From assembly GCF_014649875.1 (NCBI RefSeq), contig NZ_BMTW01000004.1, forward strand, positions 1 through 64,000: a stretch of DNA of 64,000 bases, written 5' to 3'. Position 1 is the stretch's first letter, and each line of letters begins with the position of its first letter. The notes beneath the pieces were generated by a model. The model made no database searches. It was not told where the DNA came from and worked only from the letters and a program-made list of their open reading frames with translations. Both the position numbers and the translations under genes were made by a program. Below, in pieces: positions 33,701 through 42,629 of this stretch. The stretch is from Streptomyces rubiginosohelvolus. Its GTDB lineage: Bacteria > Actinomycetota > Actinomycetes > Streptomycetales > Streptomycetaceae.

Positions 33701-35885
33701 GTTCGCCGCCCGTCAGCCCGGGGCGCTCCAGCAGGCCGAGCACCGTCGCGGTGAGGAACGCGTGTCCCGCGCCGGTGTCGTCCGGGGCGTCGAGCAGACA
33801 GACGGGCCTGATCCGCCGCCTCCGCCACAGCCGGCTCCCGAGAGCACGCACGGCCTCCAACGCCTCGGCGGGCAGCTCCGGTTCGCCGTCGGGGCGGGGC
33901 CGGCCAGCCGGTACGAGGTCGGGATACGGGGTGTCCGGCCCCGGCCGGGGCGGCCCCGCGTCCGGATCGCGGGGCGCGGCGAGATCGCGCACGATGCGCT
34001 GGAGCAGCTCGGACACCAGGGGCAGGGCACCCGTACCGGCGTGCTCGGCAATCCGGCGGAGCGCCGCCACGGGGGCGTCCGCGTCCACGCGGGCCCGCAG
34101 AACGGCCAGTTCCCGCTCGTCGGGGGCGCCGAGGTCGGCCTCGACGGTGTGCGGGAGGTGCCGGGGGTCGAGCCGGTCGAGCAGGTCCCGACGCTGCTCG
34201 GGTACGAGGGTGAGGTGCCACAGGAGCACCAGCGCACGGTCGCGTACGGGTCGCAGCTCGGGTGCGACCGGGGGGCGGGGTGAGCGGTCCGGTTCCGGGG
34301 CCGGGGCGCCGGGTGCCTGGGGTCGGCCGCCCGACGCCGGGGATGGGCCGCCCGGTGCCTGCGATCGGCGGTCCGGCGCTTCGGGCGGGCCGTCCGGCGC
34401 CGAGCCCGGGGCGTCCGGCGCCGAGCCCGGGGCGTCCGGTGCCGAGCCCGGGGCCTCCGGTGCCGAGCCCGGGGCCTCCGGCGGGGCGTCGATGCCGAAC
34501 GCCCGGGCCAGTGCCGATCGCGTACGGTCTCCGCCGATGGCCTCCAGGGCGTCGAGTGCGGCCGACGGGGCCGAGGGCAGCAGGGCGAGCACCGCGTCCT
34601 CGGCGTTCGGGGGGCGCAGGGCGCGGATCGCGGCGAGGAACGGGCGCGGGTCCCGGGCGGCCGGGAGCAGCCGGGCGACGGTCTCGCCGATGGGGACGTC
34701 GGTGACCCCCTGCCGCTCCAGGGCGACCAGCAGCTCCAGCCGGCGCGGCCAGTCCGGGGCAGCGGGCGGGGCGTCGATGAGGGCGTCGAACAGCGGGCGA
34801 CGGCACGTGTAGAGGACCGTGGCGACGTCCTCGGCCGGGACCGTGTGGTCGGCCAGGGCCAGATCGAGGACGGGCCCGGCGTCCCGGTCCGCCGGGAAGT
34901 GGCCGCGCCGGTGCAGTCCGCGCAGACAGGTCAGCACCGGCCCGGCGAGCAGGAGGGGGTCCGTCGCGGCCAGGACCACCAGGCGTCCGACGTCGGTGCG
35001 CTCCGCCCGCTCGCCCAGGAGTTCCACGGCCTGCCGGCGCAGGGCAGAGGGCCCGGCCGGGTCCTCGGCCGTGTTCCACAGCACCGCGTGGTGCCCGTGC
35101 CGGGCCGCGGCGACGAGAACTGCGGCCGCGAGCGCCGCACCCCCACCACCCCGCGCACCCGCCGACCGGGTCAGCGACGACGGGGACAGCGGGGTCACCG
35201 CCGCCCAGGGCTCGGCGAGTTCGCGCAGCGCACCGGTCACGACGTCGTGGTCCGGCGCGTCGAGCAGGCGGACCAGCCGGTCGCGTACGAACGCCGGTGC
35301 CAGCAGTCCGGCGTGCAGTCCTTCGCGGGCCAGCCGCAGCGCCTCGGCCTGGAAGACCGGGTCCCCGGTGCCGACGAGTTCGGCCACGAGACGGTCGGGG
35401 CGGCGCGCATCGGCGGCGGCGCTCTCGCGGACGGCCCGGTAGAGGGGCTCGCCCGCCGGTTCCGTGCGCAGGACCGCCGGGTCACCGAGGAGTTCGGCTC
35501 GCAGCCAGGCGATCCGTACCCGGGCGGGCAGCGCGGCCGCCCGCCAGTCGGGCAGCCGGGGGCGCGGCTCTCGCGAACCGAGCCGGGCGTGGAGTCGGGC
35601 GAGCAGGAGGGACTCCTCGGGCGACGACCCCACCGTATCGGGCAACAGGCCTGCCACCAGGGCGAGCTGACCGCCCTCGGCGTCCGGGGTGTCCGGGGCG
35701 TTCGGCGTGTCCGTGCGCTCGGCGAGGAGCGTCAGGCCCAGGTGCCTGAGGCGGGGGGCGGGGTGCCGTACCAGTCGGCCGAGGAGTCCCGGTGGGCAGG
35801 TGCGGGCGTCGAGGCGCCGGGCCAGGAGACCGGCGTCGGCGCGGTCGAGGGCGTCGCTGATCGGGTCGTCCGGCGGGGTGGTCAC
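30783..35885 (-). CDS. Giant HEAT-repeat protein, 1700 residues
   Basis: A very long soluble protein made of many degenerate HEAT-type helical pairs, for example AVRTLGRAAWAPALPDLVRLLDHAKP and VRKHVIALLAHDASGADARALSA. No enzymatic motif was found. A Pro/Ala/Gly low-complexity linker near residue 470-530 is coded by 21-bp tandem repeats, and the C-terminus ends in five pentapeptide repeats (ITDEQ, ITDKQ, ATGGQ, VTDGR, ITDGK). The GTG at 35885 begins VTTPPDDPISDAL six bases after a TACGCT element; a longer open frame reaches 36341 but overlaps the divergent promoter. A protein scaffold is the likely role. Confidence 0.85.
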   Translation of the reverse strand: MTTPPDDPISDALDRADAGLLARRLDARTCPPGLLGRLVRHPAPRLRHLGLTLLAERTDTPNAPDTPDAEGGQLALVAGLLPDTVGSSPEESLLLARLHARLGSREPRPRLPDWRAAALPARVRIAWLRAELLGDPAVLRTEPAGEPLYRAVRESAAADARRPDRLVAELVGTGDPVFQAEALRLAREGLHAGLLAPAFVRDRLVRLLDAPDHDVVTGALRELAEPWAAVTPLSPSSLTRSAGARGGGGAALAAAVLVAAARHGHHAVLWNTAEDPAGPSALRRQAVELLGERAERTDVGRLVVLAATDPLLLAGPVLTCLRGLHRRGHFPADRDAGPVLDLALADHTVPAEDVATVLYTCRRPLFDALIDAPPAAPDWPRRLELLVALERQGVTDVPIGETVARLLPAARDPRPFLAAIRALRPPNAEDAVLALLPSAPSAALDALEAIGGDRTRSALARAFGIDAPPEAPGSAPEAPGSAPDAPGSAPDAPGSAPDGPPEAPDRRSQAPGGPSPASGGRPQAPGAPAPEPDRSPRPPVAPELRPVRDRALVLLWHLTLVPEQRRDLLDRLDPRHLPHTVEADLGAPDERELAVLRARVDADAPVAALRRIAEHAGTGALPLVSELLQRIVRDLAAPRDPDAGPPRPGPDTPYPDLVPAGRPRPDGEPELPAEALEAVRALGSRLWRRRRIRPVCLLDAPDDTGAGHAFLTATVLGLLERPGLTGGEQAVLLKALLRVPATASTRARVHRLLRGRDPHVRKHVIALLAHDASGADARALSATLVPLTSDPDIRTVRAALLALGTARADWAGESVAACLHHPNMNIRKTAAATLLHAGAPASVPHLLRALGRDDNPGLRTALTRALGAVVGDARTATLFAAAEAAGDERTRRLLLSALDGEVTARAVLALDAGASPVVPALLALVADGGVRLADGSGSVADLAEPLARHGVPMPPDAPGRAATGADPDVATLLRTGWDPEIALRIARRPAPPETADAHEIPAARALLDHWLDLAARTDEAGLRSRLVRCALRLCPGPWSAGEVAVLARHTGTVTDAFGTATGGEAAGFVGEAGELIDVLHAVAPHLSAGRRLPVVEALRALPPAGPGGSSGPEAAASPFSLLRQLGAVLVRADLDRALAAAHLGADPWRTAPAVLREAFGVPGEGVTTEEPAAWQAELAAAVRTPEALAELRGRNATAGVGAPIHPGAEGGGRVVERSPRAANATGPTAEEPAHPPAVPRSRSLLRALVEAYPGAAAEARAHLVDWMTELQPLDAPEWTIAETRSANAAAGAPARPARADDLDQPRSAAQRSRLLAMLAMLDAGSPERRTAAASALRRWPEPDVSRAVLRAYLRGRTDVLPDTSSTDPVHDGELTAPGVLPDRALRWVERLPEDDLPPLVPLLVEWWEHGPPAVHAGARTALRRVPADALAHLLAPRIEAGELGLLDLLTGLRLLRTPLLTRAERLLRTEGRADLADGLVLLDGPLRAPGTAPEDAAALASLRTPSWAPVAPADPPPLPELLDLARTGPPGRTREVLTRLVEEYAPAPGARPETELCALVEELLRHPRAGVRLHAHRASRALFDRDTHARLTALLLADPLPDVVRMAVRTLGRAAWAPALPDLVRLLDHAKPMVRSAARDAVVGFGGAAVPALRRAEAHARPDRRSLYTEVLAQITDEQITDKQATGGQVTDGRITDGKA
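30789..30863 (-). repeat. Five 15-bp repeats coding C-terminal pentapeptides
   Basis: The last 25 residues before the final Ala of the HEAT protein are ITDEQ-ITDKQ-ATGGQ-VTDGR-ITDGK, coded by degenerate 15-bp units. Such short in-frame repeats change copy number easily. Confidence 0.75.
34391..34474. repeat. Four tandem 21-bp repeats inside the HEAT gene
   Basis: Copies at 34391, 34412, 34433 and 34454 differ at no more than two positions and keep the core GCCGAGCCCGGGG; a fifth is partial. On the minus strand they code the heptapeptide APGSAPD/E. Length variation would stay in frame. Confidence 0.85.
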
Positions 35886-35891
35886 CGACGG

Positions 35892-35897
35892 AGCGTA
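35892..35897 (-). promoter_or_regulatory. -10 element before the HEAT gene
   Basis: On the minus strand TACGCT (TAnnnT) is followed by six bases and GTG 35885, again a leaderless spacing without a Shine-Dalgarno sequence. Confidence 0.3.
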
Positions 35898-36021
35898 GAC
35901 GGCCGGTTCGCTCCGCCGCCCCCGGTTATCCGGACGCCGGGTATCGCCCCGGCCCGTCCTGATCGATGATGTCGGGCGGGGCCGCCGCCCCGGGGCAGAG
36001 CAACAGCCGTGGGAGGAAAGG

Positions 36022-37407
36022 GTGGTCATGCGGGAACAGCCGACGGACCCGGCGACGACGGACACGGACGCACGGCAGGCGTCCCGTACGGATACGGACG
36101 CCCAGGTGATCGTGGTGGGGGCGGGCCCGGCCGGCTCCTCGGCCGCGTACCACCTGGCGCGGGCCGGGGTGGACGTGATCCTGCTGGAGAAGGCCCGCTT
36201 CCCCCGGGAGAAGGTCTGCGGCGACGGTCTCACCCCGCGGGCGGTGCACCAGCTCATCCGGATGGGCGTCGACATCACCGCACCGGGCTGGACGCGTTCG
36301 CGCGGGATGCGCTGGGTGGCCGGGAAGCACCGGGTGCACATCGAGTGGCCGGCGCTGGGCCGCTACCCGGACTTCGGCCTCTCCCGCAGCCGGCACGACT
36401 TCGACGACATCCTGGCCCGGCACGCCGTGGCGGCGGGGGCCCGGCTGTACAGCGGCTGGAAGGCGGATCGGCCGCTGACGGACCGGGCGGGCCGGGTCAC
36501 CGGGGTCACCGCGTCCTCGGACTCGCCGGACGCACCGGAGCCGGTCGACTTCCGCGCGCCGGTCGTCATCGCCGCCGATGGGGCGTCCGCCCGCCTCGCC
36601 CTGGCGCTGGGCCTGGAGCGGGACCCGCGACGGCAGATCGCGACTGCCGCCCGGCGCTACTACCGCAGCCCCGAACGCTCCCGGGAGGAGTACCTGGAGC
36701 TGTGGGCCGACCTCCGCTTCCCCGACGGGGGCCCGTACCTCCCCGGCTACGGCTGGATCTTCCCGATGGGCGACGGCCGGGTCAACGTCGGCCTCGGGGC
36801 GCTCCCCCACCGGCGGCACGGCAAGGCGGACCTGCGCGCCACCCTGGACCAGTGGCTGGCCCGCACCCCGCAGGAGTGGGGGCTGCGCGAGGAGAACGCG
36901 GAGGGCCCGGTGCGCAGCGCCGCCCTGCCCCTCGGTTTCAACCGCCATCCGCTGTACGCCCGGGGGCTGTTGCTGGTCGGCGACTCCGGCGGGATGGTCA
37001 GCCCCTGGAACGGCGAGGGCATCGCCCAGGCGATGGAGGCGGGCGAGGTGGCCGCCGAGACCGCGGCCCTCGCCCTGGCGCACGCCCAAGGGCCCCGCCG
37101 CGAACAGGTGCTGCGCGGCTACCCGGTGGAGATGAACCGCCGCTGGGGCCGCTACTACCGGCTGGGCAACACCGCCGCCGACCTGGTCTTCAGCCGCTCG
37201 GGCTTCCAGCCGGTGCTCAACCGGTACGTCATGGGCTCACCGTTCCTCCTCGACCTGCTGGCCCGGCTGCTCACCGACCTCACGGACAAGCCGTCGCGCG
37301 ACGTGGCCGACCATGTCCTCAACACGGCGTTCCGCCTCGTCCCGGCTCCGGGTCCGAGCCGTCGGCGGGGTGCGGGGCGCGGCGGGGCGCTGGGCCGGAA
37401 ACGCTGA
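36022..37407 (+). CDS. Geranylgeranyl reductase family flavoprotein
   Basis: A 461-residue FAD protein. VIVVGAGPAGSSAAYHLARAG binds FAD, VCGDGLTPRAV is the family signature after the first helix, and LLLVGDSGGMVSPWNGEGIAQAMEAG is the second FAD motif. These enzymes saturate isoprenoid double bonds, for example menaquinone side chains or lipid precursors. GTG 36022 is five bases after GGAGG; ATG 36028 is possible. The N-terminal 25 residues are a Thr/Asp-rich extension. Substrate cannot be chosen from context. Confidence 0.88.
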   Translation: MVMREQPTDPATTDTDARQASRTDTDAQVIVVGAGPAGSSAAYHLARAGVDVILLEKARFPREKVCGDGLTPRAVHQLIRMGVDITAPGWTRSRGMRWVAGKHRVHIEWPALGRYPDFGLSRSRHDFDDILARHAVAAGARLYSGWKADRPLTDRAGRVTGVTASSDSPDAPEPVDFRAPVVIAADGASARLALALGLERDPRRQIATAARRYYRSPERSREEYLELWADLRFPDGGPYLPGYGWIFPMGDGRVNVGLGALPHRRHGKADLRATLDQWLARTPQEWGLREENAEGPVRSAALPLGFNRHPLYARGLLLVGDSGGMVSPWNGEGIAQAMEAGEVAAETAALALAHAQGPRREQVLRGYPVEMNRRWGRYYRLGNTAADLVFSRSGFQPVLNRYVMGSPFLLDLLARLLTDLTDKPSRDVADHVLNTAFRLVPAPGPSRRRGAGRGGALGRKR

Positions 37408-37442
37408 CGGCCCAGCGCGGGAACTGATCGAAGGACGACGGC

Positions 37443-38585
37443 ATGACCATCACCGCTCGCGAACTCAACCGCTCCACGCTCGCCCGGCAGTTGCTGCTGC
37501 GGCGCGAGCCGCTGGACGCCGCCGAGGGGGTGCGGCGTGTGGTGGCACTCCAGGCGCAGCAGCCCGCCTCGCCCTATCTCGCCCTCTGGAACCGGCTCGC
37601 GGACTTCGATCCGGCCGGTCTCGACGCCGCGTTCACGGATCACGCGGTCGTCAAGGCGACGCTGATGCGGCTCACGCTCCACGTCGTGCACGCCGAGGAT
37701 CACGCGGTGTTCCGGGAGGCCATGCATCCGGTGATCCGCGCGTCCCGGCTGGGATCCCGCTTCACGGCATCCGGGCTGACGGCCGAGGACGCCGAGAAAC
37801 TCGTCCCCGGGCTGCTGGAGTTCGCGGGGCGTCCCCGGACCACCGCCGAGTGCGAGGCGTGGCTGGGTGAGCGGCTGGGCGCGCCGCCGGAGCCGGGCGC
37901 CTGGTGGGGGCTGCGGCAGTTCACGCCGTTGCTCCACGCGCCCACCGCGCCGCCGTGGTCGTTCGGCCACCGGCCCTCGTACATCGCGCCGCGGACCGGC
38001 CCTCCACGCACCGACGCGGAGGCGTCGGCCGCTTCGCTGCGGACCCTCGTCGTGCGCTACCTCTCGGGCTTCGGGCCCGCGTCGGTCGCGGACGTGGCGC
38101 AGTTCGCGATGGTCACACGGTCCAGGGCGCGGGCGGCGCTGGCGGAGCTCGCCGGGGAACTGGACCGGCAGGAGGGGCCGGAGGGCGGGGAGCTGTTCGA
38201 TCTGCCGGGTGCTCCGCGGCCGGACGCGACGACACCTGCGCCGCCCCGGCTGATGGCGATGTGGGACAGCGTTCTGCTGGCGTACGCGGATCGCGGCCGG
38301 ATTCTCCCGCCCGCGTACCGCAAGGTCGTGATCCGTGCGAACGGGGACGTGCTGCCGACGCTCCTGGTCGACGGGTACGTGGCGGGGGTGTGGCGGCCGG
38401 TCGACGGGGGCATCGAGGCGGCCGCGTTCCATCCGCTGCCCGAGGAGGTCTGGGAGGGGCTCGCCGTCGAGGCCCGGTCGCTGGTGGGGTTCCTGGCCGG
38501 CCGGGAGCCGGAGGTCTACCGGCGCTACGGGCACTGGTGGAACCGTCTCCCGGACGCCACCGTGCGGCTGTTGCCCGGTGGCTGA
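37443..38585 (+). CDS. Winged-helix AlkZ/YcaQ-like protein
   Basis: A 380-residue protein of the HTH_42 family, which includes the DNA glycosylases AlkZ and AlkX. The Q-x-Q catalytic-type motif is visible in VALQAQQPASPY, and tandem winged-helix stretches include SGFGPASVADVAQFAMVTRSRARAAL. It may excise crosslinked or alkylated bases, but many actinobacterial paralogues are untested. ATG 37443 has AAGGACG upstream, 35 bases after the flavoprotein stop, so the two may be cotranscribed. Confidence 0.83.
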   Translation: MTITARELNRSTLARQLLLRREPLDAAEGVRRVVALQAQQPASPYLALWNRLADFDPAGLDAAFTDHAVVKATLMRLTLHVVHAEDHAVFREAMHPVIRASRLGSRFTASGLTAEDAEKLVPGLLEFAGRPRTTAECEAWLGERLGAPPEPGAWWGLRQFTPLLHAPTAPPWSFGHRPSYIAPRTGPPRTDAEASAASLRTLVVRYLSGFGPASVADVAQFAMVTRSRARAALAELAGELDRQEGPEGGELFDLPGAPRPDATTPAPPRLMAMWDSVLLAYADRGRILPPAYRKVVIRANGDVLPTLLVDGYVAGVWRPVDGGIEAAAFHPLPEEVWEGLAVEARSLVGFLAGREPEVYRRYGHWWNRLPDATVRLLPGG

Positions 38586-38622
38586 GATCGTGCGTGCGCT
38601 CCGCGATGTCGCCGACGAGTCC

Positions 38623-38638
38623 TCTACAGGCCTGTAGA
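38623..38638. promoter_or_regulatory. BlaI-type operator 1, before the TatA-like gene
   Basis: TCTACAGGCCTGTAGA is a perfect 16-bp palindrome with the TACA...TGTA halves of BlaI/MecI operators. It overlaps the putative -10 element TAGATT (38635-38640) pointing to the TatA-like gene. Confidence 0.65.
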
Positions 38639-38708
38639 TTACGGTCGGCCGCCCCGTCAGGGGTCCGGCCCGCTCCGCGTCGGTTCCACCCCAGAGAAAG
38701 CAGCGCCC

Positions 38709-38933
38709 ATGTTCGGGATCGGTGAACTCACTCTCCTCCTCCTGGTGATCGTGGCGGTGCTGGCCGTCAAGAGGCTGCCCGAGCTCATGCGGTCGGCCGG
38801 AAAGGCCGCGCGCATCCTCAAGGCCCAGAAGCGGGCGCTCAAGGACGAGGACGGCCGGGCCCCGGGCGCGGACCGGCCGCCGGCCTCCCCGCAGGTGATC
38901 CGCGGGGAGGCGACGGAGCGGGACGCTCCCTGA
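38709..38933 (+). CDS. TatA/TatB-like small membrane protein
   Basis: A 74-residue protein with the TatA plan: N-terminal FGIGELTLLLLVIVAVLAV membrane helix, hinge KRLPELMRSAGKAARIL amphipathic helix and a charged tail. The usual FG before the hinge is replaced by LAV, and the tail is shorter than in housekeeping TatA, so it may be a specialised or divergent Tat component. A BlaI-type operator lies 70 bases upstream. It is convergent with the CNNM gene pair, 9 bases apart. Confidence 0.75.
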   Translation: MFGIGELTLLLLVIVAVLAVKRLPELMRSAGKAARILKAQKRALKDEDGRAPGADRPPASPQVIRGEATERDAP

Positions 38934-38942
38934 GTCGTGGGC

Positions 38943-39965
38943 CTAGGAGGTCGCCGGCGGGTGCAGGAGCCTGGCGAGCAGGTCGTCCAGGCTGACCAGT
39001 CCGGTGAGCCGGCCCTCTCCGTCCCGTACGACGGCGATGGTGGCCCGCCGCTCGCGCAGTTGCTCCACGGCGTGGGCGGCGGTCTCCTCCGGGGCCAGCT
39101 CCGGGACCGGGCGGGCCAGATCCCTGGCGAGGACCGCCCGGCCTCCGGCACGGGCGACGAGGGCGTCCCGGGCGTGCACCGATCCGAGGATGTCGTCCCC
39201 GTCCCGTACCAGCAGGCGGGTGCGGTCGGCCTCGGCGGCAGTGGCGAGGACCTCGTCGAGTCCCGCGTCGGCCGGGACGGTCGCGATCCGTTCGGCCGGG
39301 ATCCGGAGAGTGGAGACCGGGGCCTGCGGTTCGGTCAGGGACCGGGTCATCAGGCCGGAGTCGCCCTTGCTGATCAGCCCGAGCCGCTCGGACTCCTCGA
39401 TGAGGTGGGTGAGCTGGTCCCGGTTGTGCACCGAGGTCAGCTCGTCGCGCGGGGTGACCCGGCAGAGCCGCACCAGCCCGTTGCTGATCCAGTTCATCAG
39501 CCGGATCAGCGGCCGTACGGCGTTGACCACCGCCCGGAAGGCCGGGCTCAGGAGCATCGCCGAGCGCTCCGGGTGGGCGATGGCCCAGGATTTCGGGGCC
39601 ATCTCGCCGACCACCATGTGCAGGAAGACGACGACGATCATCGCCAGCGCGAAGGCGATGCCGTAGCTGAGGGCGGCGGGCAGCCCGAGCTTCTCCAGCA
39701 GCGGGTCCAGCTCGTGGGAGATGGCGGGCTTGGAGACGGAGCCGAGGCCCAGCGTGCAGATGGTGATGCCGAGCTGGGCGCCCGCGAGCATCAGCGACAG
39801 TTCGCGCATCCCGGCGAGCGCCGCCTTGGCACCGCGCTGTCCGCGGGCCACGGCCTGCTCCATGCGGTGACGCTTGGCGGCGACCAGGGCGAATTCGGCG
39901 GCGACGAAGAACCCGCTGCCGATGAGCAGCAGGACGGTCACGAAGAGGGCCAGGGGGAAGCTCAT
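38943..39965 (-). CDS. CNNM/CBS membrane protein (CorC/hemolysin family), second of a pair
   Basis: A 340-residue protein with an N-terminal CNNM/DUF21 domain of about four hydrophobic segments (FFVAAEFALVAAKRHRME, LMLAGAQLGITICTLGLGS, VVGEMAPKSWAIAHPE), followed by two CBS repeats (about 200-335). It lacks the C-terminal CorC_HlyC domain of its partner. Members are linked to Mg2+ or other ion efflux. It starts at ATG 39965, overlapping the upstream gene stop as ATGA, so a heteromeric complex is likely. Confidence 0.88.
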   Translation of the reverse strand: MSFPLALFVTVLLLIGSGFFVAAEFALVAAKRHRMEQAVARGQRGAKAALAGMRELSLMLAGAQLGITICTLGLGSVSKPAISHELDPLLEKLGLPAALSYGIAFALAMIVVVFLHMVVGEMAPKSWAIAHPERSAMLLSPAFRAVVNAVRPLIRLMNWISNGLVRLCRVTPRDELTSVHNRDQLTHLIEESERLGLISKGDSGLMTRSLTEPQAPVSTLRIPAERIATVPADAGLDEVLATAAEADRTRLLVRDGDDILGSVHARDALVARAGGRAVLARDLARPVPELAPEETAAHAVEQLRERRATIAVVRDGEGRLTGLVSLDDLLARLLHPPATS

Positions 39966-41320
39966 GCCTGCGGCTCCTGTCCGGTGCGATCGCCGTCGGC
40001 AGTCCGGGCGGCGTCGGCGGCGGGGTCTTCGTGCTCGATGCGGACGTACTCGGCGACGTGCCGGTCCAGCGAGCGGACGGCGATCCGGACGCCGGAGACG
40101 GTCAGCCGGTCCCCCACCGTCGGGAAGCGGCCGAGCCGGTCGATGATCAGTCCGGCCAGGGTGTCGTAGTCGTCGCTCTCCTGGGGCAGTTCGATCCCGG
40201 TGGCCTCCTCGATCTCGTCGAGGCGGCGGCCCGCGTCCACGATCCAGCCGGAGCCGTCGGGGACCGCGAGTTCGACGACGGTGTCGGACTCGTCGGCGAT
40301 GTCCCCGACGAGTTCCTCGGCGATGTCCTCGTACGTGACGATCCCGGCGAGACCGCCGTGCTCGTCCAGGACCACGGCGAACTCGTCGTCACGCTCCCGC
40401 ATCTGCGCGACCGCGGCCGGGAGCCTGAGCAGCTCCGGCAGCAGGAGGGGACGGCGGGCCAGGGAGCCGACTGTGGTGCTCCCGACGTCGGCGGCGGGCA
40501 GGCGCATCAGTTCCCGTACGCCCAGGACCCCTGCGGGGTCGTCGGGGTGGTCACCGAGCACGGGGTAGTTGGAGTGCCCGTGCCGGGCGATCAGCTCGAC
40601 CGCCTCGGTGGCGGGGGCGTCCCGGCGGACGAAGGCGACGTCGGCGCGCGGGATCATCACCTCGGCCAGGGTCCGCTCGGAGAACTCCAGTGCGTGGTCC
40701 ATCAGTTCGGCGGTCGCGGCGGGCAGCTCGCCCTGCTCGTGGGATTCGCCGATGAGGTGGCCCAGCTCCTCCAGGGTGGCGCCGTGGTGCAGTTCCTCGA
40801 CGGGTTCGATGCCGATCCGGCGCAGCAGCCGGTTGGCCGCGCTGTCGAAGATGTGGATCACCGGGCCGACGGCCCGGAGGTAGATCAGGGTGGAGGCGGC
40901 CAGGGACTTCGCCATCCGCTCCGGGATGGCGAGGGCCAGGTTCTTGGGGGCGAGTTCACCCAGGACCATCTGGATGACGGTCGCCACCACGAAGGACAGC
41001 ACGACGGAGATGCCGGAGACCACGCCGTCGGGCACGCCGGTGCCGCTGAGGGCGGGGCGCAGCAGCGCGGAGACGGACGGTTCGGCGAGGAAGCCGACGA
41101 CGAGCCCGGTGACGGTGATGCCGAGCTGGGCGCCGGAGAGCATGAACGAGAGGCGCTCCAGCACCTTCACGGCGCGGGCGGCCCGCTTGTCCCCGGCGGC
41201 GGCCTCCCGGGCGAGGGTCAGCCGGTCGGCGGAGACGTACGCGAACTCCTGGGCCACGAAGTAGCCGGTCCCGGCGGTCAGGACGAAGACGGCCAGGAGG
41301 CCGAGCAGCGCGGCGGTCAT
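39962..41320 (-). CDS. CNNM/CBS/CorC_HlyC membrane protein (hemolysin family), first of a pair
   Basis: A 452-residue protein with the full family layout: CNNM domain ([50 protein letters not shown]), two CBS domains (about 205-340, including [16 protein letters not shown] and [20 protein letters not shown]) and a C-terminal CorC_HlyC domain ([20 protein letters not shown]). The conserved Asn/Pro motifs of Mg2+-transporting CNNMs are present. ATG 41320; an imperfect BlaI-type operator lies about 240 bases upstream. Confidence 0.9.
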   Translation of the reverse strand: MTAALLGLLAVFVLTAGTGYFVAQEFAYVSADRLTLAREAAAGDKRAARAVKVLERLSFMLSGAQLGITVTGLVVGFLAEPSVSALLRPALSGTGVPDGVVSGISVVLSFVVATVIQMVLGELAPKNLALAIPERMAKSLAASTLIYLRAVGPVIHIFDSAANRLLRRIGIEPVEELHHGATLEELGHLIGESHEQGELPAATAELMDHALEFSERTLAEVMIPRADVAFVRRDAPATEAVELIARHGHSNYPVLGDHPDDPAGVLGVRELMRLPAADVGSTTVGSLARRPLLLPELLRLPAAVAQMRERDDEFAVVLDEHGGLAGIVTYEDIAEELVGDIADESDTVVELAVPDGSGWIVDAGRRLDEIEEATGIELPQESDDYDTLAGLIIDRLGRFPTVGDRLTVSGVRIAVRSLDRHVAEYVRIEHEDPAADAARTADGDRTGQEPQA

Positions 41321-41691
41321 CGGGTCCTCGCCCCGTAGGAGCGGCGGCCGGCCCGGCCCGTGGCCGCGTCGGCGGATCGGATGCGGTGGAAGTCAGGCCC
41401 CGGAGGGCGAAGGTCGGGCCCCGAAGGGCCCGTACTGGCAGACAACGCGTGGCTCCTGTCCGGCTGGGGGTTTCCAGCCACTGTCTGGAGGGGTTCGGCC
41501 CGCTCCGCCGCACCGGTGCGTTTCCGGTTCTGCCCACGGTCGGGCCTGCGGTCCATGAACTCTACAGCGGAGTAGATGGGCGGTTCAGGGGTGGCTTCCG
41601 TGACGAGAACCGTACGCCCATGGGCATATCCGGGGACGGAACGGACACTCCTCGCGGCCGCGCCGGGTCGAGCGCCACGCGGGGACAGCCC
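41321..41691. other. 371-base intergenic region upstream of the CNNM pair
   Basis: No gene with convincing codon use was found. It contains an imperfect BlaI-type dyad at 41561-41576, which overlaps a minus-strand TAGAGT, giving a leader of about 230 bases for the CNNM operon. Confidence 0.6.
41561..41576. promoter_or_regulatory. BlaI-type operator 3 (imperfect), before the CNNM operon
   Basis: TCTACAGCGGAGTAGA keeps the left half TCTACAG exactly and GTAGA of the right half. On the minus strand TGAACC-N17-TAGAGT (41587-41559) runs through it as a candidate promoter. Confidence 0.45.
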
Positions 41692-42627
41692 CTACAGCGG
41701 GGTCGCCGCCTCCAGGACGAGGAACAGGGCGACGGCCGCGTTCAGCGCGGACAGCGCGGAGACGGTCGTCCCGGCGGCGGCGACGAGCGCGGCGGCCCCG
41801 GCCGGGGTGAGGGCCGGGGGCCAGCTCCGGTCCGGCGGCACCGGTCCCAGGAGCGCCGCCACCCGGCGCGGCACCGGGCCCGCGGCGGCGAAGGCGGCGA
41901 AGGCCGCGCCGCCGGGCACCGGGCGGGCGACGAGCGCCGCCTTGCCGACGGCACGGGCGGTCAGCCGGCGGTCGCCGGTGACCCGGGCCGCCTCCTCGTC
42001 CGCCCAGCGCTCCGTGCTGTAGACCAGGGCCCCGAGCAGCGGCCACAGGAGGGGGTTGACGCAGCCGGCCAGTCGGGTCGCGAGCAGCAGCCGGTGGTGA
42101 CGCCCCGTCAGATGAGCCCGCTCGTGGGCGAACAGCGCCCGGTGCTCGGCCGGTTCGAGGGAGGCGAGCATGGCCGTGGAGACCATCACCCGCCCCGGGG
42201 AGCCGGGAAGCGCGTAGGCGTACGGGACGGCGTCGGGCAGCACGGCGACGTCGTCGGCCCCTCCCAGCCCCCGGAGCGCCCGGTGGGCCCGGACCCGGAA
42301 GCGGAAGTGGCGGTGGACGGTGAATCCGCAGGCGGCGGTCACGACGACGAGCGCCAGGATGGACGCCTTGCCCGCGAACGCGTCGTGCGGCACGGCCTCG
42401 CGGACCTCGTCGTCGGACCAGCCGTCGGGCAGCGGGTTGCCGGGCAGCTGGGCGGTGCCCACGACCACCAGCAGCCCGAGGCACAGGAGGCTGCAGGAGG
42501 CGAGGATGACGGCGACGGTGGTCAGCAGCCGGGCGGCCCTGCGGGGGTGCAGATGCTGTTCGGCCAGGCGGGCGATCGGCAGCGCGGTCAGGGGCAGCAC
42601 CAGGGGCAGGTAGACGAAGACCCCCAT
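41692..42627 (-). CDS. M56 family metallopeptidase paired with BlaI
   Basis: A 311-residue membrane peptidase with four or five hydrophobic segments and zinc motif HERAH (H168, E169, H172) in [14 protein letters not shown], plus [10 protein letters not shown] downstream. No penicillin-binding sensor domain follows, so the inducing signal is not obviously a beta-lactam. ATG 42627 begins two bases after the BlaI stop, so the two are cotranslated. In the known systems the activated peptidase leads to BlaI cleavage. Confidence 0.9.
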   Translation of the reverse strand: MGVFVYLPLVLPLTALPIARLAEQHLHPRRAARLLTTVAVILASCSLLCLGLLVVVGTAQLPGNPLPDGWSDDEVREAVPHDAFAGKASILALVVVTAACGFTVHRHFRFRVRAHRALRGLGGADDVAVLPDAVPYAYALPGSPGRVMVSTAMLASLEPAEHRALFAHERAHLTGRHHRLLLATRLAGCVNPLLWPLLGALVYSTERWADEEAARVTGDRRLTARAVGKAALVARPVPGGAAFAAFAAAGPVPRRVAALLGPVPPDRSWPPALTPAGAAALVAAAGTTVSALSALNAAVALFLVLEAATPL

Positions 42628-42629
42628 CG

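Noticed and set aside
41317..41556. 79-codon minus-strand frame starting just after TAGAGT
   Set aside because: Pro/Arg/Ser-rich antisense-type composition, no ribosome-binding site, and the -10 is too close to the ATG.
41690..41706. Further BlaI-like half site CCTACAGCGGGG at the end of the M56 gene
   Set aside because: Only one half is present and it lies inside coding sequence.
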